Source: a virus
IMG/VR virus record: IMGVR_UViG_3300005264_000007
Span: 1-47,328 of that record
Strand: one strand, 5' to 3'
DNA: 47,328 bases
Made by a program: the position numbers and the translations under genes. Below the pieces are notes generated by a model. It worked only from the letters and a program-made list of their open reading frames with translations. It had not been told where the DNA came from and searched no databases. Of the stretch, positions 16,805-25,446 are shown piece after piece; the stretch's first letter is position 1; the number at the start of each line of letters is the position of its first letter.

Positions 16805-17233
16805 TTAATCAACCTCTGCAGTAAGTCTGATTGAGTTTATTAATGCTCTAGTGCCAACTGCACCTGAGTCGTCAAAAACTTCAATATCAACATATTTAAT
16901 TAGCTTTGCAATTGGTACTTGAAATACCACTCTCTGGTCTTCTAACTTTTGTACCTGATAAACTTTAGGGTAAAACTTATTTATCCCTGTGTGAATCTCT
17001 TCTGTTGGCAGACTATAACCAGACAACACAGCATCGTTTCTAGCTGCTACTGCCTGACCTCTGAAATACAGTACAGTACTGTCATTTATAGTTATGTCTA
17101 ACCAGATTAAAATTGAGTTCATACCAACAGTTTGAATTCGTCTACCAACCTTCTGCCAAGCGTCTGTAAAAGAAACAGGAGTTCTGGTCACATTAACTAT
17201 ATTTCTGGTCGGTGTAATTAATTCAATTGCCAT
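16805..17233 (-). CDS. Hypothetical head-region protein, 142 aa
   Basis: The first gene after the capsid terminator encodes a 142-residue protein beginning MAIELITPTRNIVNVTRTP. Its beta-strands include GMNSILIWLDITI and QVPIAKLIKYVDIEVFD. It lies one base before the cement-like gene and is probably co-expressed with it. A head-completion or decoration role is likely from position. No family was named. Confidence 0.65.
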   Translation of the reverse strand: MAIELITPTRNIVNVTRTPVSFTDAWQKVGRRIQTVGMNSILIWLDITINDSTVLYFRGQAVAARNDAVLSGYSLPTEEIHTGINKFYPKVYQVQKLEDQRVVFQVPIAKLIKYVDIEVFDDSGAVGTRALINSIRLTAEVD

Positions 17234-17240
17234 ACAAACC

Positions 17241-17270
17241 CAATAATAAAAGGGGAGAGCTATCCCTCCC
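17241..17270 (-). terminator. Rho-independent terminator downstream of the major capsid gene
   Basis: On the minus strand GGGGAG, an eight-base loop and CTCCCC form a GC-rich hairpin (17251-17270) followed by TTTTATTATT (17241-17250). It lies 18 bases beyond the capsid stop and just before the next gene. Being inside the late operon, it is likely a partial terminator that keeps capsid mRNA higher than the downstream tail mRNA. Confidence 0.7.
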
Positions 17271-17288
17271 CTATGTTTTAACTATCTA

Positions 17289-18533
17289 TTACCAAGTTGG
17301 CACATCGTGGATGATACCATTGCTTGATGGCTTGCTAACAACAAGCTCACCGAAGAAACGAGTATCAACAACATACTGATAACCATCAGTGTTTCTGATT
17401 TCAAAATACTGCTTCCCTTCTGGTGATGTTCTTCTCTCAAAGAAACTATTAGAGTGAAGTTTCATTGTTTGCCAGTCAGCAATGTGCATAATGTCGTTGT
17501 CCATTTCAAGAACACCAACTAACTTAAGTTTTCCTTTAACACCAACAACGTCAATCTCTGTCCAACCATAACGGTTAGCTTTAGTATCTTTTGTTACATA
17601 GTCTCTAGATCCTTCAAGTTCTTTCATAGCTGCGGCCAAGTTGCCATAACCCATGATAACGTCTGTTGGATGACCTTTACCTTCTTCTCTTGTTGCATTG
17701 TAACCGTCAAAGATAAGTTCAAGAACTGTCTTAGCTCCGTATCCAGATCCGTCAAAGTTTAATGCTTGAAGGTGTGGGTAATCTAATTTTGTTTTACCAA
17801 AAAGAGCAGCACTACCACCGTTAGCAAGTGAAAGAGTTTGATCTCTAAGTGATGTAAAAGCTTTTCCAGAAGTGATTGCACCAGCTATAAAAGCATAGTT
17901 TCCAGTAACAACTGCTGTTGCTGCTGTAAGGTCAACTACTGCACCTGTAGCTATGTTAATGTTATCAACAATTGTAAGTGTCTTAGCAGAAGTATCAATC
18001 TTCTTAACCCAACCAAACTTATGAACAGTTCCGATTACTCCAAACTCAACATATTGACCAATTGTAAAACGGCCCGGACGATCTATAGTAACAACACCTA
18101 ATGCAGTTCCGTTAGCTGTAACAGTTGCAAGGTGTGGTCCATTTAAAAGGTTAACAGAAACAATCTGCTTCATGTTGTCTACAAATTCTGTAAGCATGTC
18201 AGGAAGAACTTTAAGGAAAGATTGTTCCATGTTGTTGTGTTGTTGAAGGTCATGGTCGTTGAAAATCATTGATCCCCAAAGCTCTTTGTAACCACTAACT
18301 GTACCCATAACTTGGTTGTTCTCTGTGATTGCACTTTGAGCTGTAAGTCCACCATACTTGAAAGAGCTTGCTGATCCTGCTTTGAAAGGAACTTGCATCT
18401 CACCGCCACGCCAGTTATTATCTTTGGCAACTTTAGTAAGGAAGTAATCTCGCTTCATTACTTCTTCCCATAAAAGCTTATAGGGCATGTACTTCTTTAA
18501 CATATTATTAAAACTGGTTACTGTATCTGTCAT
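17289..18533 (-). CDS. Major capsid protein (HK97-fold type), 414 aa
   Basis: Three lines of evidence fit a major head protein. It follows the portal and scaffold genes. It is 414 residues long. It has the N-arm plus long helix arrangement (MTDTVTSFNNMLKKYMPYKL, then KRDYFLTKV) and an E-loop-like segment (GGEMQVPFKAGSASSFKYGG). The middle has an inserted beta domain (about residues 155-225, with RPGRFTIGQYVEFG and TGNYAFIAG). The C-terminal P-domain follows (VIMGYGNLAAAMKELEGSRD, then YVVDTRFFGELVVSKP). A terminator directly downstream suggests high expression. Confidence 0.8.
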   Translation of the reverse strand: MTDTVTSFNNMLKKYMPYKLLWEEVMKRDYFLTKVAKDNNWRGGEMQVPFKAGSASSFKYGGLTAQSAITENNQVMGTVSGYKELWGSMIFNDHDLQQHNNMEQSFLKVLPDMLTEFVDNMKQIVSVNLLNGPHLATVTANGTALGVVTIDRPGRFTIGQYVEFGVIGTVHKFGWVKKIDTSAKTLTIVDNINIATGAVVDLTAATAVVTGNYAFIAGAITSGKAFTSLRDQTLSLANGGSAALFGKTKLDYPHLQALNFDGSGYGAKTVLELIFDGYNATREEGKGHPTDVIMGYGNLAAAMKELEGSRDYVTKDTKANRYGWTEIDVVGVKGKLKLVGVLEMDNDIMHIADWQTMKLHSNSFFERRTSPEGKQYFEIRNTDGYQYVVDTRFFGELVVSKPSSNGIIHDVPTW

Positions 18534-18541
18534 AATGACTC

Positions 18542-19483
18542 CTAATTAAATTTACTATCGTATAGCTTCTGCAGTTGATCTATAGAGGTAATCTCACTAG
18601 AAATAGGTATTGAACTGCCACCCTTTACAATTGGTAAAGTTGGTTTCTGATCTATAACTGGTGCTGCTATCTCTTGAGCTTCAACGCTTGTAAGCCACCC
18701 ATATTTTTGTTTTACTAAATTCAAGGCATCACTTATTGAAATGTCTTGACCTCTTCTACCAAATTCACTCATGCCAGTGTTTATCACTTCTGCTTGTAAA
18801 TCCATGCCCTTCGCTTTCATTGCATCGGCAAGGTTTTGCTCTCCACCAACTAACCCTTGAAGTTGTTGAAAGTCGTTCTGTGCAGAGGTATTGCTTGCCT
18901 CTTCTTTGTAACGACCCTCTAAAGATTCAAGTCTACCTCTTAGGTCCTTGTTCTCTCTTTCGTAGATGCTGTTCTGGTCAATTCGTTCCCTCTCTTCTTG
19001 CGGAAGTTGGTTCTTCTTTGCCAATTCAAGAGCATAGTTCACAACATCATCTTCCTTTATTCCTAAAGTGTGAATCAGTTCTGACATATTCCCATCATCT
19101 CTCAACTCTTTGATACGATGAAAACCTTGTGACAACTCGTCTACACCACCAGTAAGTTCAGTTATCTTAGTTTCATAACCATCTACCTTCTGCTTGTAAG
19201 ACTCGATCCCACCAGCTTTTGTGTAAATGTCTCTAAAATAATCCTCGTCTTCCTGTGTTTTAATTACTCCCTGTACTCTCTCGTCAAAGTCAAACTCTTC
19301 GTCCTTGACCTTGTACTGAAAATTAGGCGTAAATACAGCATCATCTAGTTGATGGTCTGTAGGTGTCTCGTCTTCTTGTCCGTTGTCGCCTTCAACTGCA
19401 GCAGTTTCATCAGTGTCAACCGAATCAAAATCTATGTTCTGTAGATCCTCAATGCTGTTAATTGTGTTTTCTTCTGTACCCAT
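18542..19483 (-). CDS. Scaffolding protein candidate, 313 aa
   Basis: The protein is very acidic at the N-terminus, with many Asp and Glu in the first 90 residues. It is then helical and coiled-coil (ERENKDLRGRLESLEGRY near residue 180) and ends with a Pro/Ser linker and a short terminal helix (SIDQLQKLYDSKFN). This is the classic build of phage scaffold proteins, whose C-terminal helix binds the capsid protein. Position between portal and capsid matches. No protease motif was seen, so it is probably not a fused prohead protease. Confidence 0.7.
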   Translation of the reverse strand: MGTEENTINSIEDLQNIDFDSVDTDETAAVEGDNGQEDETPTDHQLDDAVFTPNFQYKVKDEEFDFDERVQGVIKTQEDEDYFRDIYTKAGGIESYKQKVDGYETKITELTGGVDELSQGFHRIKELRDDGNMSELIHTLGIKEDDVVNYALELAKKNQLPQEERERIDQNSIYERENKDLRGRLESLEGRYKEEASNTSAQNDFQQLQGLVGGEQNLADAMKAKGMDLQAEVINTGMSEFGRRGQDISISDALNLVKQKYGWLTSVEAQEIAAPVIDQKPTLPIVKGGSSIPISSEITSIDQLQKLYDSKFN

Positions 19484-19495
19484 AAGAGATTCCCT

Positions 19496-21565
19496 TTATG
19501 CTTGCGGCATAAGTTGTGGCATCTGGTTTGAAGGCATCACACCTTGTTGACCGTTTACCGTATTGTTATTTAATCCAGCTACCGTTGACTGTGGCATCTG
19601 TCTCATCTCTTCTGCGAACACTCCTTGTTCATACATTTTGTTTGCTAACCAAGTTAATGAGTCAGCAGGTAGTTTAATCCTCTCAATCTTATTCCTTACT
19701 GGATTGGTCCAAGAGGCGTTTACTGTAATAAGGAAGCCACCACTAGGTATCATCCCCATTTCAGACCGTTGCAATTCAAGTTTCTTTTGCTCTAAAAACT
19801 TCTCATGCTGTTGGATTTTAAATTGATATAGTTGTTTGATCTGTGGAGCTAGAAACTTAAAGTTAGGCTTCTTAGTCCTGTGAACTAACGACTTAATTAT
19901 ATACTCGTGATTTTCGTTGATATTAACAGGCAACATTTGCCCCCTATCTAACTCTAAAATATCATTGATTGCATTGTCTTCGTCTGATGTAAGAGAGTCA
20001 AAAGCTCTCTCTTTATTTCCAAAAGGTAATGCTCTAATTAATTTACCTAATTGATCTGGTGCTAGGCTAGAGCCTGCGTACTGTAGAACCTGAGTAAACT
20101 GAACCATCTTGCCAAACAATGTATCAACATCACCAACAGTTGAATCAAGTTTAATCTCAAAACCGTTGTCATTCATCTGCTTAAATTCAGCCACGTTTAA
20201 CTGCTCGCCTGTGCCTGCAATTTTAATTATGTGATAATCAGATATGTAGTGTTTAGCTAGTTTCTGAACTATAGAGAAGATGCTCTTTTCAAACCTTGAA
20301 TACTTTTTAAGGTAAATGACAAACTTCTTCTTCTGCTTCATGCCCTTATAAAGCTCAAGCATCATATCGCCTGCACCTTGTTTGTCTTGGTTTAAATGCC
20401 CAAGGTTGGCAGCTTCATACATTTCAGTTATCTGTGATAGTTGATAATTTAAATACTGTTCACCACTACGGCCTGGAACTACTACAGGCACTTCACCTGT
20501 AACTTTGAAAGCTCTAACACCATCAAACTTTCCTGCATTGGATAGTTTAGTTCCACCTTGAATGAAAACTTTATCATCACCTAAAGTAATCTGATGTTCT
20601 GCCATCTTACTTGCCGATCTGTTAATCTCAACTTGGTAAGGTCGGCAAACTCTAATGATAGACGATGCTCTAGGGCTTGTTGTTAATTCGTCAAACACAC
20701 CTCTAGCAATTGGGAAAATACCTTTTGGTAATCCTGTCTGAATAACCTTATGCTCTTTAGTCCAAAGGCAATAGACACCTTTCTCATATTTTGCACTAGG
20801 CTTTCTAAACAATTCCCTTATGTAAACTTTCCCTTGAACTCTTACATACTCTAGCGAGTTAGTGTCAAACACATTATAACTCTCACCAGTCCAACCACCT
20901 GAACCATCTTCTGTGTTGGCGTAAGTAGCATATAAGTCTGGATTCATTTTCCTTAACAGGTTTTTGAAGTCGTCAAGGTCAATCAATTGTTCGTGGATAT
21001 ACCAGTTGTTGTCGTCTTCACTTTTAGCGGCTGGATCTCTCTTTAATTCAAATGGTAGGATCTTTTCAATTACAAACTCACCACTTTTAATTATCTCGCC
21101 TTGCTCTGTCTGTGCAACTGGATTGCCTTTAGAGTAATCAAAGTAAACCTTTCCGTAAGTCTCGCCCATGACCATCATGTCTTGAACGTGGTTCTCTTGC
21201 TTAGCTTCCCAATTGTTGGTGCGTCTAACCCAATCAAAAATGCCATTATAGTGTTCAGTTACCTTAATGTCGTGCTCGTCATTCTCATTCAATGGGCTTG
21301 CTTTTACAACTGGCTCATTCTCTAAAATGTAATTAATATACTCGTTGGTTATTCTGTGGATATGGTTTTTCGTCAATCTGATCTTCTGGTCATTATTTAC
21401 AAAACCCCTAGACCTGCCATTATCAACATTTGATATGTGTTGCTTGTTATAATGCTCACCATTCCTAAGCTTTAAGTTGGTCCTCTGTTCAGCAAATATC
21501 TTACTATCTGCGCTCTTAGAATCCTCATACATTTTGTTAAGCTTAGAAAGTGTAAATTCGGACAT
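19496..21565 (-). CDS. Portal protein, 689 aa
   Basis: The 689-residue protein sits between terminase and scaffold. The N-terminus has helical wing elements (LRNGEHYNKQH, then LTKNHIHRITNEYINYILENEPVVKASP), as in podovirus portals of the P22 gp1 class. A beta-rich stem-adjacent region (YGKVYFDYSKG, KILPFELKRDP) follows. Next come a conserved RVCRPYQVEINRSASKMAEHQ helix and a long C-terminal helical barrel with Gln/Met-rich tail. A dodecameric portal is the packaging channel and the connector docking site. Confidence 0.8.
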   Translation of the reverse strand: MSEFTLSKLNKMYEDSKSADSKIFAEQRTNLKLRNGEHYNKQHISNVDNGRSRGFVNNDQKIRLTKNHIHRITNEYINYILENEPVVKASPLNENDEHDIKVTEHYNGIFDWVRRTNNWEAKQENHVQDMMVMGETYGKVYFDYSKGNPVAQTEQGEIIKSGEFVIEKILPFELKRDPAAKSEDDNNWYIHEQLIDLDDFKNLLRKMNPDLYATYANTEDGSGGWTGESYNVFDTNSLEYVRVQGKVYIRELFRKPSAKYEKGVYCLWTKEHKVIQTGLPKGIFPIARGVFDELTTSPRASSIIRVCRPYQVEINRSASKMAEHQITLGDDKVFIQGGTKLSNAGKFDGVRAFKVTGEVPVVVPGRSGEQYLNYQLSQITEMYEAANLGHLNQDKQGAGDMMLELYKGMKQKKKFVIYLKKYSRFEKSIFSIVQKLAKHYISDYHIIKIAGTGEQLNVAEFKQMNDNGFEIKLDSTVGDVDTLFGKMVQFTQVLQYAGSSLAPDQLGKLIRALPFGNKERAFDSLTSDEDNAINDILELDRGQMLPVNINENHEYIIKSLVHRTKKPNFKFLAPQIKQLYQFKIQQHEKFLEQKKLELQRSEMGMIPSGGFLITVNASWTNPVRNKIERIKLPADSLTWLANKMYEQGVFAEEMRQMPQSTVAGLNNNTVNGQQGVMPSNQMPQLMPQA

Positions 21566-21915
21566 TATTGCTCACCTAGTTCTTTTAATTGTTGCATTTC
21601 ATACGAGAGTGGGTCTTCAAGCATGGTGATATGTTCATCAATTTGCTCAACTTCCTCGTCCTCGCTCGCTCCATTTTCAATTACTTCCTTTTCATTATCG
21701 CATATCAGCGGTTTAGGTGCAATAGCTCTCGCTCCAAATAAAACTTCCACTTCACCAACCTTTAAACTGGTCACACCGTTCTCACCGCAAACTTCAATTG
21801 CTTTACAGATCGACTCCCAACTGATCGTTCCAGAAGTTGAACTCGTCCTTGTAGTGCGTTTCGGTGTCTTTCTCGTCTTTCCTTGACATGAATCTACCGT
21901 TTTCTTGTCTGTCAT
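21565..21915 (-). CDS. Hypothetical protein between terminase and portal, 116 aa
   Basis: The frame overlaps the end of terL by 113 bases and the portal start by one base. The first 35 residues, encoded in the overlap, are Ser/Thr/Lys-rich and unstructured. The rest has a short alpha-beta unit (WESICKAIEVCGENGVTSLKVGEVEVLFG) and a Glu-rich tail. A later non-ATG start after 21803 cannot be excluded, since the 238-base interval alone would be filled by the C-terminal part. The function is unknown. Confidence 0.6.
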   Translation of the reverse strand: MTDKKTVDSCQGKTRKTPKRTTRTSSTSGTISWESICKAIEVCGENGVTSLKVGEVEVLFGARAIAPKPLICDNEKEVIENGASEDEEVEQIDEHITMLEDPLSYEMQQLKELGEQ

Positions 21916-24169
21916 TATACACTTCCTTTTTGCTGCCCTTCAATTTTACTGTTTTACCTGCCAATACATCATGCCAGTTTATAGGTATTGCCACCATTGC
22001 ATATCTAGCTGTATCAGTCAGGTCGTCCCTAGCTGTCTTCTTGTTGTAACCAATGGTAAGTGATTCTACTTCTCTGCACAACTTATCACCTTCACCTTCC
22101 TCATCATCGTAAACTACAAATATGCCAGTCTTAAATGCTGAGTTTAGAGCAAGCTCTCCTTCTGAGTGGTCTTTGTTTGCTTTAAAGAAAGTGTCGCCTG
22201 CCCTTGTAGCAATGGTTCCAAAGTCTTTCGCTGCTCCATCGTACACCTGTTTTACTGGTACAACTCCTAACTCTTTCCTCAGCTTCACATACGCTTTATA
22301 TAAATCTGCTGCTGTAAAGTCACCTTCACTATCAAACCTCTTGCACTTGATCGCCCTTATCTTCGTCACTTGCTTATTCACAGCTAAAAATATAATTGCC
22401 GATGGGTGTGCCGTTCCTCCTGAACCGTAATCTACTGCTGAGTAAACGTCCCAACCTTTAGGGCAACCATAAAATACTGTGCCATCCTTCTTCACAGGGA
22501 ATGGCTTAAAATTTCTTGCCCTCTTAAACCCTGAGTAAAGTAGTCCACTTTCTAGGACAAACTTACCAAATATACGTCTAGCAACCTCGTTCTCACTTTT
22601 ACATGATTGTTTGGCTATCTCTATCTTTTGCTTAGTCCAAGGTGTGTCACTTCCATCAACATATTCAAGGCAATCATACATACTGATCTGCCTCTTCCAA
22701 GCATGAGGAAACTGCTCATCTTTCATGCCAACATTTTCAATAGTCCTTCTCCAAATATCCTGACCAAGTGTTGCTGTAAATGCCATTGACATCATGCCAC
22801 CTGTAGCGAATAATCTTGCTTCAAGCTCTGGAAGTAATGCCTCTTTAACTTCTTCATCTAATGCGATAAGCCAAACGGTCCCCGATTGTAGGTCACTTAC
22901 ATTTTGGTTGTAGGTTTTAAAATACAACCTAAACCCTGAGTTAAAGTCTATATGTTTCAACACCTTTGTAACTATATTTGCCTTCCATCCATACAAAGGA
23001 TGTTTTTCCATTGAGCCCCTAGGCAATATTTCCTTTATCCATTTAGTCTCAAACTCTGCCATAACAGTGTCCTGATTAGGATAAAGATACCACCCATAAG
23101 GAACTGCACTCGTATTTGTCTTTAATACAGGCCAGAGCGTTTCCCATATTTCAGGCTTAGTTGCTATATCAATCACATCTCTAATTTGAATAGATGAGTT
23201 ATGAGTTACGATGTTAAACTTGGAAGTCAGGTAAGTTGAATCCTCGTTATCAACAGTCATACATTGACCATCAGCAACCTTCCAAAACTCTATCTTCTTG
23301 AACGTCTTGACCTTTTTAGCTGGCTCACCTCTTTTGTGCAATGCCATCGTCTTATTCTTCTGGTGGAATATACCTTTCGATAGGATACCCAAGAATAGAG
23401 TTGTCCCAACTTGATATGCCCACCCACCTAACGAAGTGACCAATTTAATGAAATCGTTAATTGCAGGATGAGCTTTACTATGGAAAGACAAACTCCCACC
23501 TGCCCTTGCAGGAAGGACTCTACCAGTTCTATCCATCACACCATTAAGGAAGCCAAGTCTTTGAAGTGCATTTCCTGTCATTATAGCTTCGGGGATTCTA
23601 CACAGCGACACGTTAGAAGTGAAGTCGTAGTTTGCTGAGAGGTAGTAGCTCGCCTCTTTGCTTGTGCTTGGCATATCTGGAAACTGAATGTTCTTGCAGT
23701 AGTCTACTGAGATACCGTATGGCAGCAACTTCTGTATTTCCTTGGTATCAAACACTTGCCCACTTGTAGTTAACCACTTGTGCTCCATTCCACAAAAGGT
23801 GTAAGTTCCATCGTCAAATGTTACTTTGTGAAACTCCCAATCCTTGTGAGGGAATACAGCAAGAACCTTTGTGGGCTTACCATCTGAACCGTAAACGTAG
23901 TCACCAACAACTATGTCACCATTCTTTTTGTAACCTCTAGTCGTAAGCACTATCTCATCGTTTGGCTGTACTTTCCCAATCTGGTTTGCTGCACACAGGA
24001 ACCGCTTTCTATGAGTAAACTTTGCATCACAGAAGTCCTGCTGCCACTGGTACTTTTTGTTGCCGTATATATGAGGTAATTCGTCCCTATACTTCCTTGC
24101 TTTTTCCAGCGCTACTAGCTTTTTGAGCTTTAGATCGAGTAGCCTTTCTCTTGTATCCAATGATTCCAT
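21803..24169 (-). CDS. terL: Terminase large subunit (packaging ATPase/nuclease) interrupted by an intein, 788 aa precursor
   Basis: The start is taken at the ATG at 24169, which has AGGA eight bases upstream. An in-frame ATG at 24202 lacks a ribosome site. The P-loop reads NQIGK, a 258-residue intein, then SSIQ; splicing restores NQIGKS. After the intein come Walker B (VWLIALDEE), the coupling motif TATLG, and RNase-H-like nuclease acids in VDYGSGG, QVYDGAAKDFG and DDLTDTARYAM. The spliced product is about 530 residues, a normal length. It works with the portal to package and cut DNA. The intein features are listed separately. Confidence 0.9.
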   Translation of the reverse strand: MESLDTRERLLDLKLKKLVALEKARKYRDELPHIYGNKKYQWQQDFCDAKFTHRKRFLCAANQIGKVQPNDEIVLTTRGYKKNGDIVVGDYVYGSDGKPTKVLAVFPHKDWEFHKVTFDDGTYTFCGMEHKWLTTSGQVFDTKEIQKLLPYGISVDYCKNIQFPDMPSTSKEASYYLSANYDFTSNVSLCRIPEAIMTGNALQRLGFLNGVMDRTGRVLPARAGGSLSFHSKAHPAINDFIKLVTSLGGWAYQVGTTLFLGILSKGIFHQKNKTMALHKRGEPAKKVKTFKKIEFWKVADGQCMTVDNEDSTYLTSKFNIVTHNSSIQIRDVIDIATKPEIWETLWPVLKTNTSAVPYGWYLYPNQDTVMAEFETKWIKEILPRGSMEKHPLYGWKANIVTKVLKHIDFNSGFRLYFKTYNQNVSDLQSGTVWLIALDEEVKEALLPELEARLFATGGMMSMAFTATLGQDIWRRTIENVGMKDEQFPHAWKRQISMYDCLEYVDGSDTPWTKQKIEIAKQSCKSENEVARRIFGKFVLESGLLYSGFKRARNFKPFPVKKDGTVFYGCPKGWDVYSAVDYGSGGTAHPSAIIFLAVNKQVTKIRAIKCKRFDSEGDFTAADLYKAYVKLRKELGVVPVKQVYDGAAKDFGTIATRAGDTFFKANKDHSEGELALNSAFKTGIFVVYDDEEGEGDKLCREVESLTIGYNKKTARDDLTDTARYAMVAIPINWHDVLAGKTVKLKGSKKEVYNDRQENGRFMSRKDEKDTETHYKDEFNFWNDQLGVDL
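23198..23971 (-). other. Intein, class 3 type, in the TerL P-loop (258 aa)
   Basis: The segment runs from Val67 to Asn324 of the 788-residue precursor. Block A is VQPNDEIVLTTRG, with Val where inteins usually have Cys, Ser or Ala. Block B is GMEHKWLTTSG with His130 and Trp132. Block F is GQCMTVDNE with Cys303. Block G is FNIVTHN, then Ser325 of the extein, with Thr322 before His323-Asn324. Trp(B), Cys(F) and Thr(G) with no first-residue nucleophile is the defining set of class 3 inteins, which start splicing from the block F Cys. The middle has one LAGLIDADG-like trace. Confidence 0.88.
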
Positions 24170-24308
24170 ATAATGTCCTGTCTGCAGGTATAACTGAAAC
24201 ATTTGCTATTTCGTACTTAACTTCCAGTTCTGCAACCTTCTCTTTTAACACCTTGTCAAATGCAGCTATTCTACTTGTTACACCTATTACTGTTTCAATT
24301 TTCACCAT
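24087..24308 (-). CDS. Small hypothetical protein upstream of terL, 73 aa
   Basis: The frame overlaps the terL start by about 83 bases and the gene before it by seven. It begins MVKIETVIGVTSRIAAFDKVLKEKVAELEVKYEIANVSV and ends in a basic, Ser/Lys-rich tail. Helical N-terminal half followed by one strand region. The stacked overlaps with both neighbours speak for translation coupling. The function is unknown. The tail overlapping terL may be poorly constrained. Confidence 0.55.
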   Translation of the reverse strand: MVKIETVIGVTSRIAAFDKVLKEKVAELEVKYEIANVSVIPADRTLYGIIGYKRKATRSKAQKASSAGKSKEV

Positions 24309-24523
24309 CCCCCCTTGATTTTACTCTCAATTACCTTCAATATATCTCTGCCAACTTTAGCATTGTGTTTCATCAATCGCTTAACATCTTCTGTTAATGC
24401 AATCGAAGCTTTATAGTCATTGTCATTCACAGCGTCACTCACTAGAACTTGAGCTTCCCTCCACGATAATCGCTTCTCCGATGCCGTCTTTTTTAGTAGC
24501 TCCATCTTTCTGCCCCTTCCCAT
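24302..24523 (-). CDS. Small helical protein in the packaging block, 73 aa
   Basis: An ATG at 24523 has GGAGG nine bases upstream, and an alternative ATG at 24505 has AAGGGG. The product is helical and basic (SWREAQVLVSDAVNDNDYK, then LMKHNAKVGRDILKVIESK). It overlaps the terS candidate by 89 bases in another frame and the next gene by seven. It may be a helper of packaging, but no family was recognised. Confidence 0.55.
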   Translation of the reverse strand: MGRGRKMELLKKTASEKRLSWREAQVLVSDAVNDNDYKASIALTEDVKRLMKHNAKVGRDILKVIESKIKGGW

Positions 24524-25127
24524 CTAGTTTGTCCTCCAATTCAGCAATCTTCTTGTTAAGGTCTTCCATATTAAACTCAACCTTAACCTCTTCATTCTTG
24601 TCTAGATCACCTGTTAAATTGATGTTCTTCTGTATAGCTGTACCAAGCACCCTGTCCTCAATATTCTGAATTGTTCGTAGTAGTATTTCAGCTTTCTTGG
24701 AGTCAACTTCTGTATAGTATTCGATCTCACCGTCAGCATTTTTACGCTTTCTAGTTACATTAATGTCCATACTTATCAAATCTTCATAACGCTTGGTTGC
24801 CTTTGCTAGAACTGCATTAGCAATAGTGTCATAATTTGCCATTGGTGTTAGAAACCACGCAAGCATATAATCATTATTCATGTATTTAGCAAGTGTATCT
24901 TCTGCACATAACCCAACAGCTATAGTTGCCATGGTTATAACTTTGTTTGGATCCTTGGTTTTCCCCTCAATCTCTTCCCATATCCTGTTTTTGATCTGGT
25001 ACAATGCAATTTTAGGCACAAAACTCTGCTCTAACTCATCCTCACTCATCTGCTTAATGTGTTCTGGTAGATTATTGCGCTTCTCTTGGATAGACTTCGG
25101 TATATTTCTGGTTAAATCATATTGCAT
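24435..25127 (-). CDS. Terminase small subunit candidate, 230 aa
   Basis: It is the largest gene just upstream of terL and lies three genes away. The product is helical with an ILLRTIQNIEDRVLGTAIQKNINL stretch near residue 150 that resembles the oligomerisation part of phage small terminase subunits. An acidic coiled segment (EVKVEFNMEDLNKKIAELEDKL) follows, then a low-complexity Ser tail. No clear helix-turn-helix could be read by eye. The call is from place and build; it may be another head-assembly protein. Confidence 0.5.
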   Translation of the reverse strand: MQYDLTRNIPKSIQEKRNNLPEHIKQMSEDELEQSFVPKIALYQIKNRIWEEIEGKTKDPNKVITMATIAVGLCAEDTLAKYMNNDYMLAWFLTPMANYDTIANAVLAKATKRYEDLISMDINVTRKRKNADGEIEYYTEVDSKKAEILLRTIQNIEDRVLGTAIQKNINLTGDLDKNEEVKVEFNMEDLNKKIAELEDKLDGKGQKDGATKKDGIGEAIIVEGSSSSSE

Positions 25128-25167
25128 ACATTAATAGTCGTACGCATTATAACTTGTGTCAAACTGT

Positions 25168-25437
25168 TTAACCGATATATGGCGTATTAGTTGGTGTCTC
25201 GACTGTGTTTGGTTGCTGTGATTGCTCTGGAACTGGTCTTGCTTCCTGTGGATTGCCTTGACCAAGCACATTTTCTGCATTTACACCTAGTTTAGACAGA
25301 TAATCTATCTTATCTAGACGAGACTTGATATCAAGTTCTCTCTGCTTAAACTCACTAGTTATCGCTTTTTGCTGGTATTTAAGCTTGTTTAACTCTTCTT
25401 GACCCTGTGCTTTCACTATTTCTGACCATGCTGGCAT
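25168..25437 (-). CDS. Small coiled-coil protein with Pro/Gln tail, 89 aa
   Basis: The first 55 residues are a charged helix (LKYQQKAITSEFKQRELDIKS). The last 30 are a flexible Pro/Gln/Thr tail (NPQEARPVPEQSQQPNT). It lies 9 bases after the 139-residue gene and 40 bases before the small-terminase candidate. The build suggests a small structural or scaffold accessory. No domain was recognised. Confidence 0.65.
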   Translation of the reverse strand: MPAWSEIVKAQGQEELNKLKYQQKAITSEFKQRELDIKSRLDKIDYLSKLGVNAENVLGQGNPQEARPVPEQSQQPNTVETPTNTPYIG

Positions 25438-25446
25438 AAACTTCCC

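Noticed and set aside
18542-19483. Fused prohead protease in the scaffold candidate
   Set aside because: No Ser-His-Asp type protease pattern or conserved cleavage-type sequence was visible. The acidic-coil build fits a plain scaffold.
24170-24202. Earlier terL start at 24202
   Set aside because: No ribosome site and longer overlap with the upstream gene. The ATG at 24169 has AGGA at proper distance.
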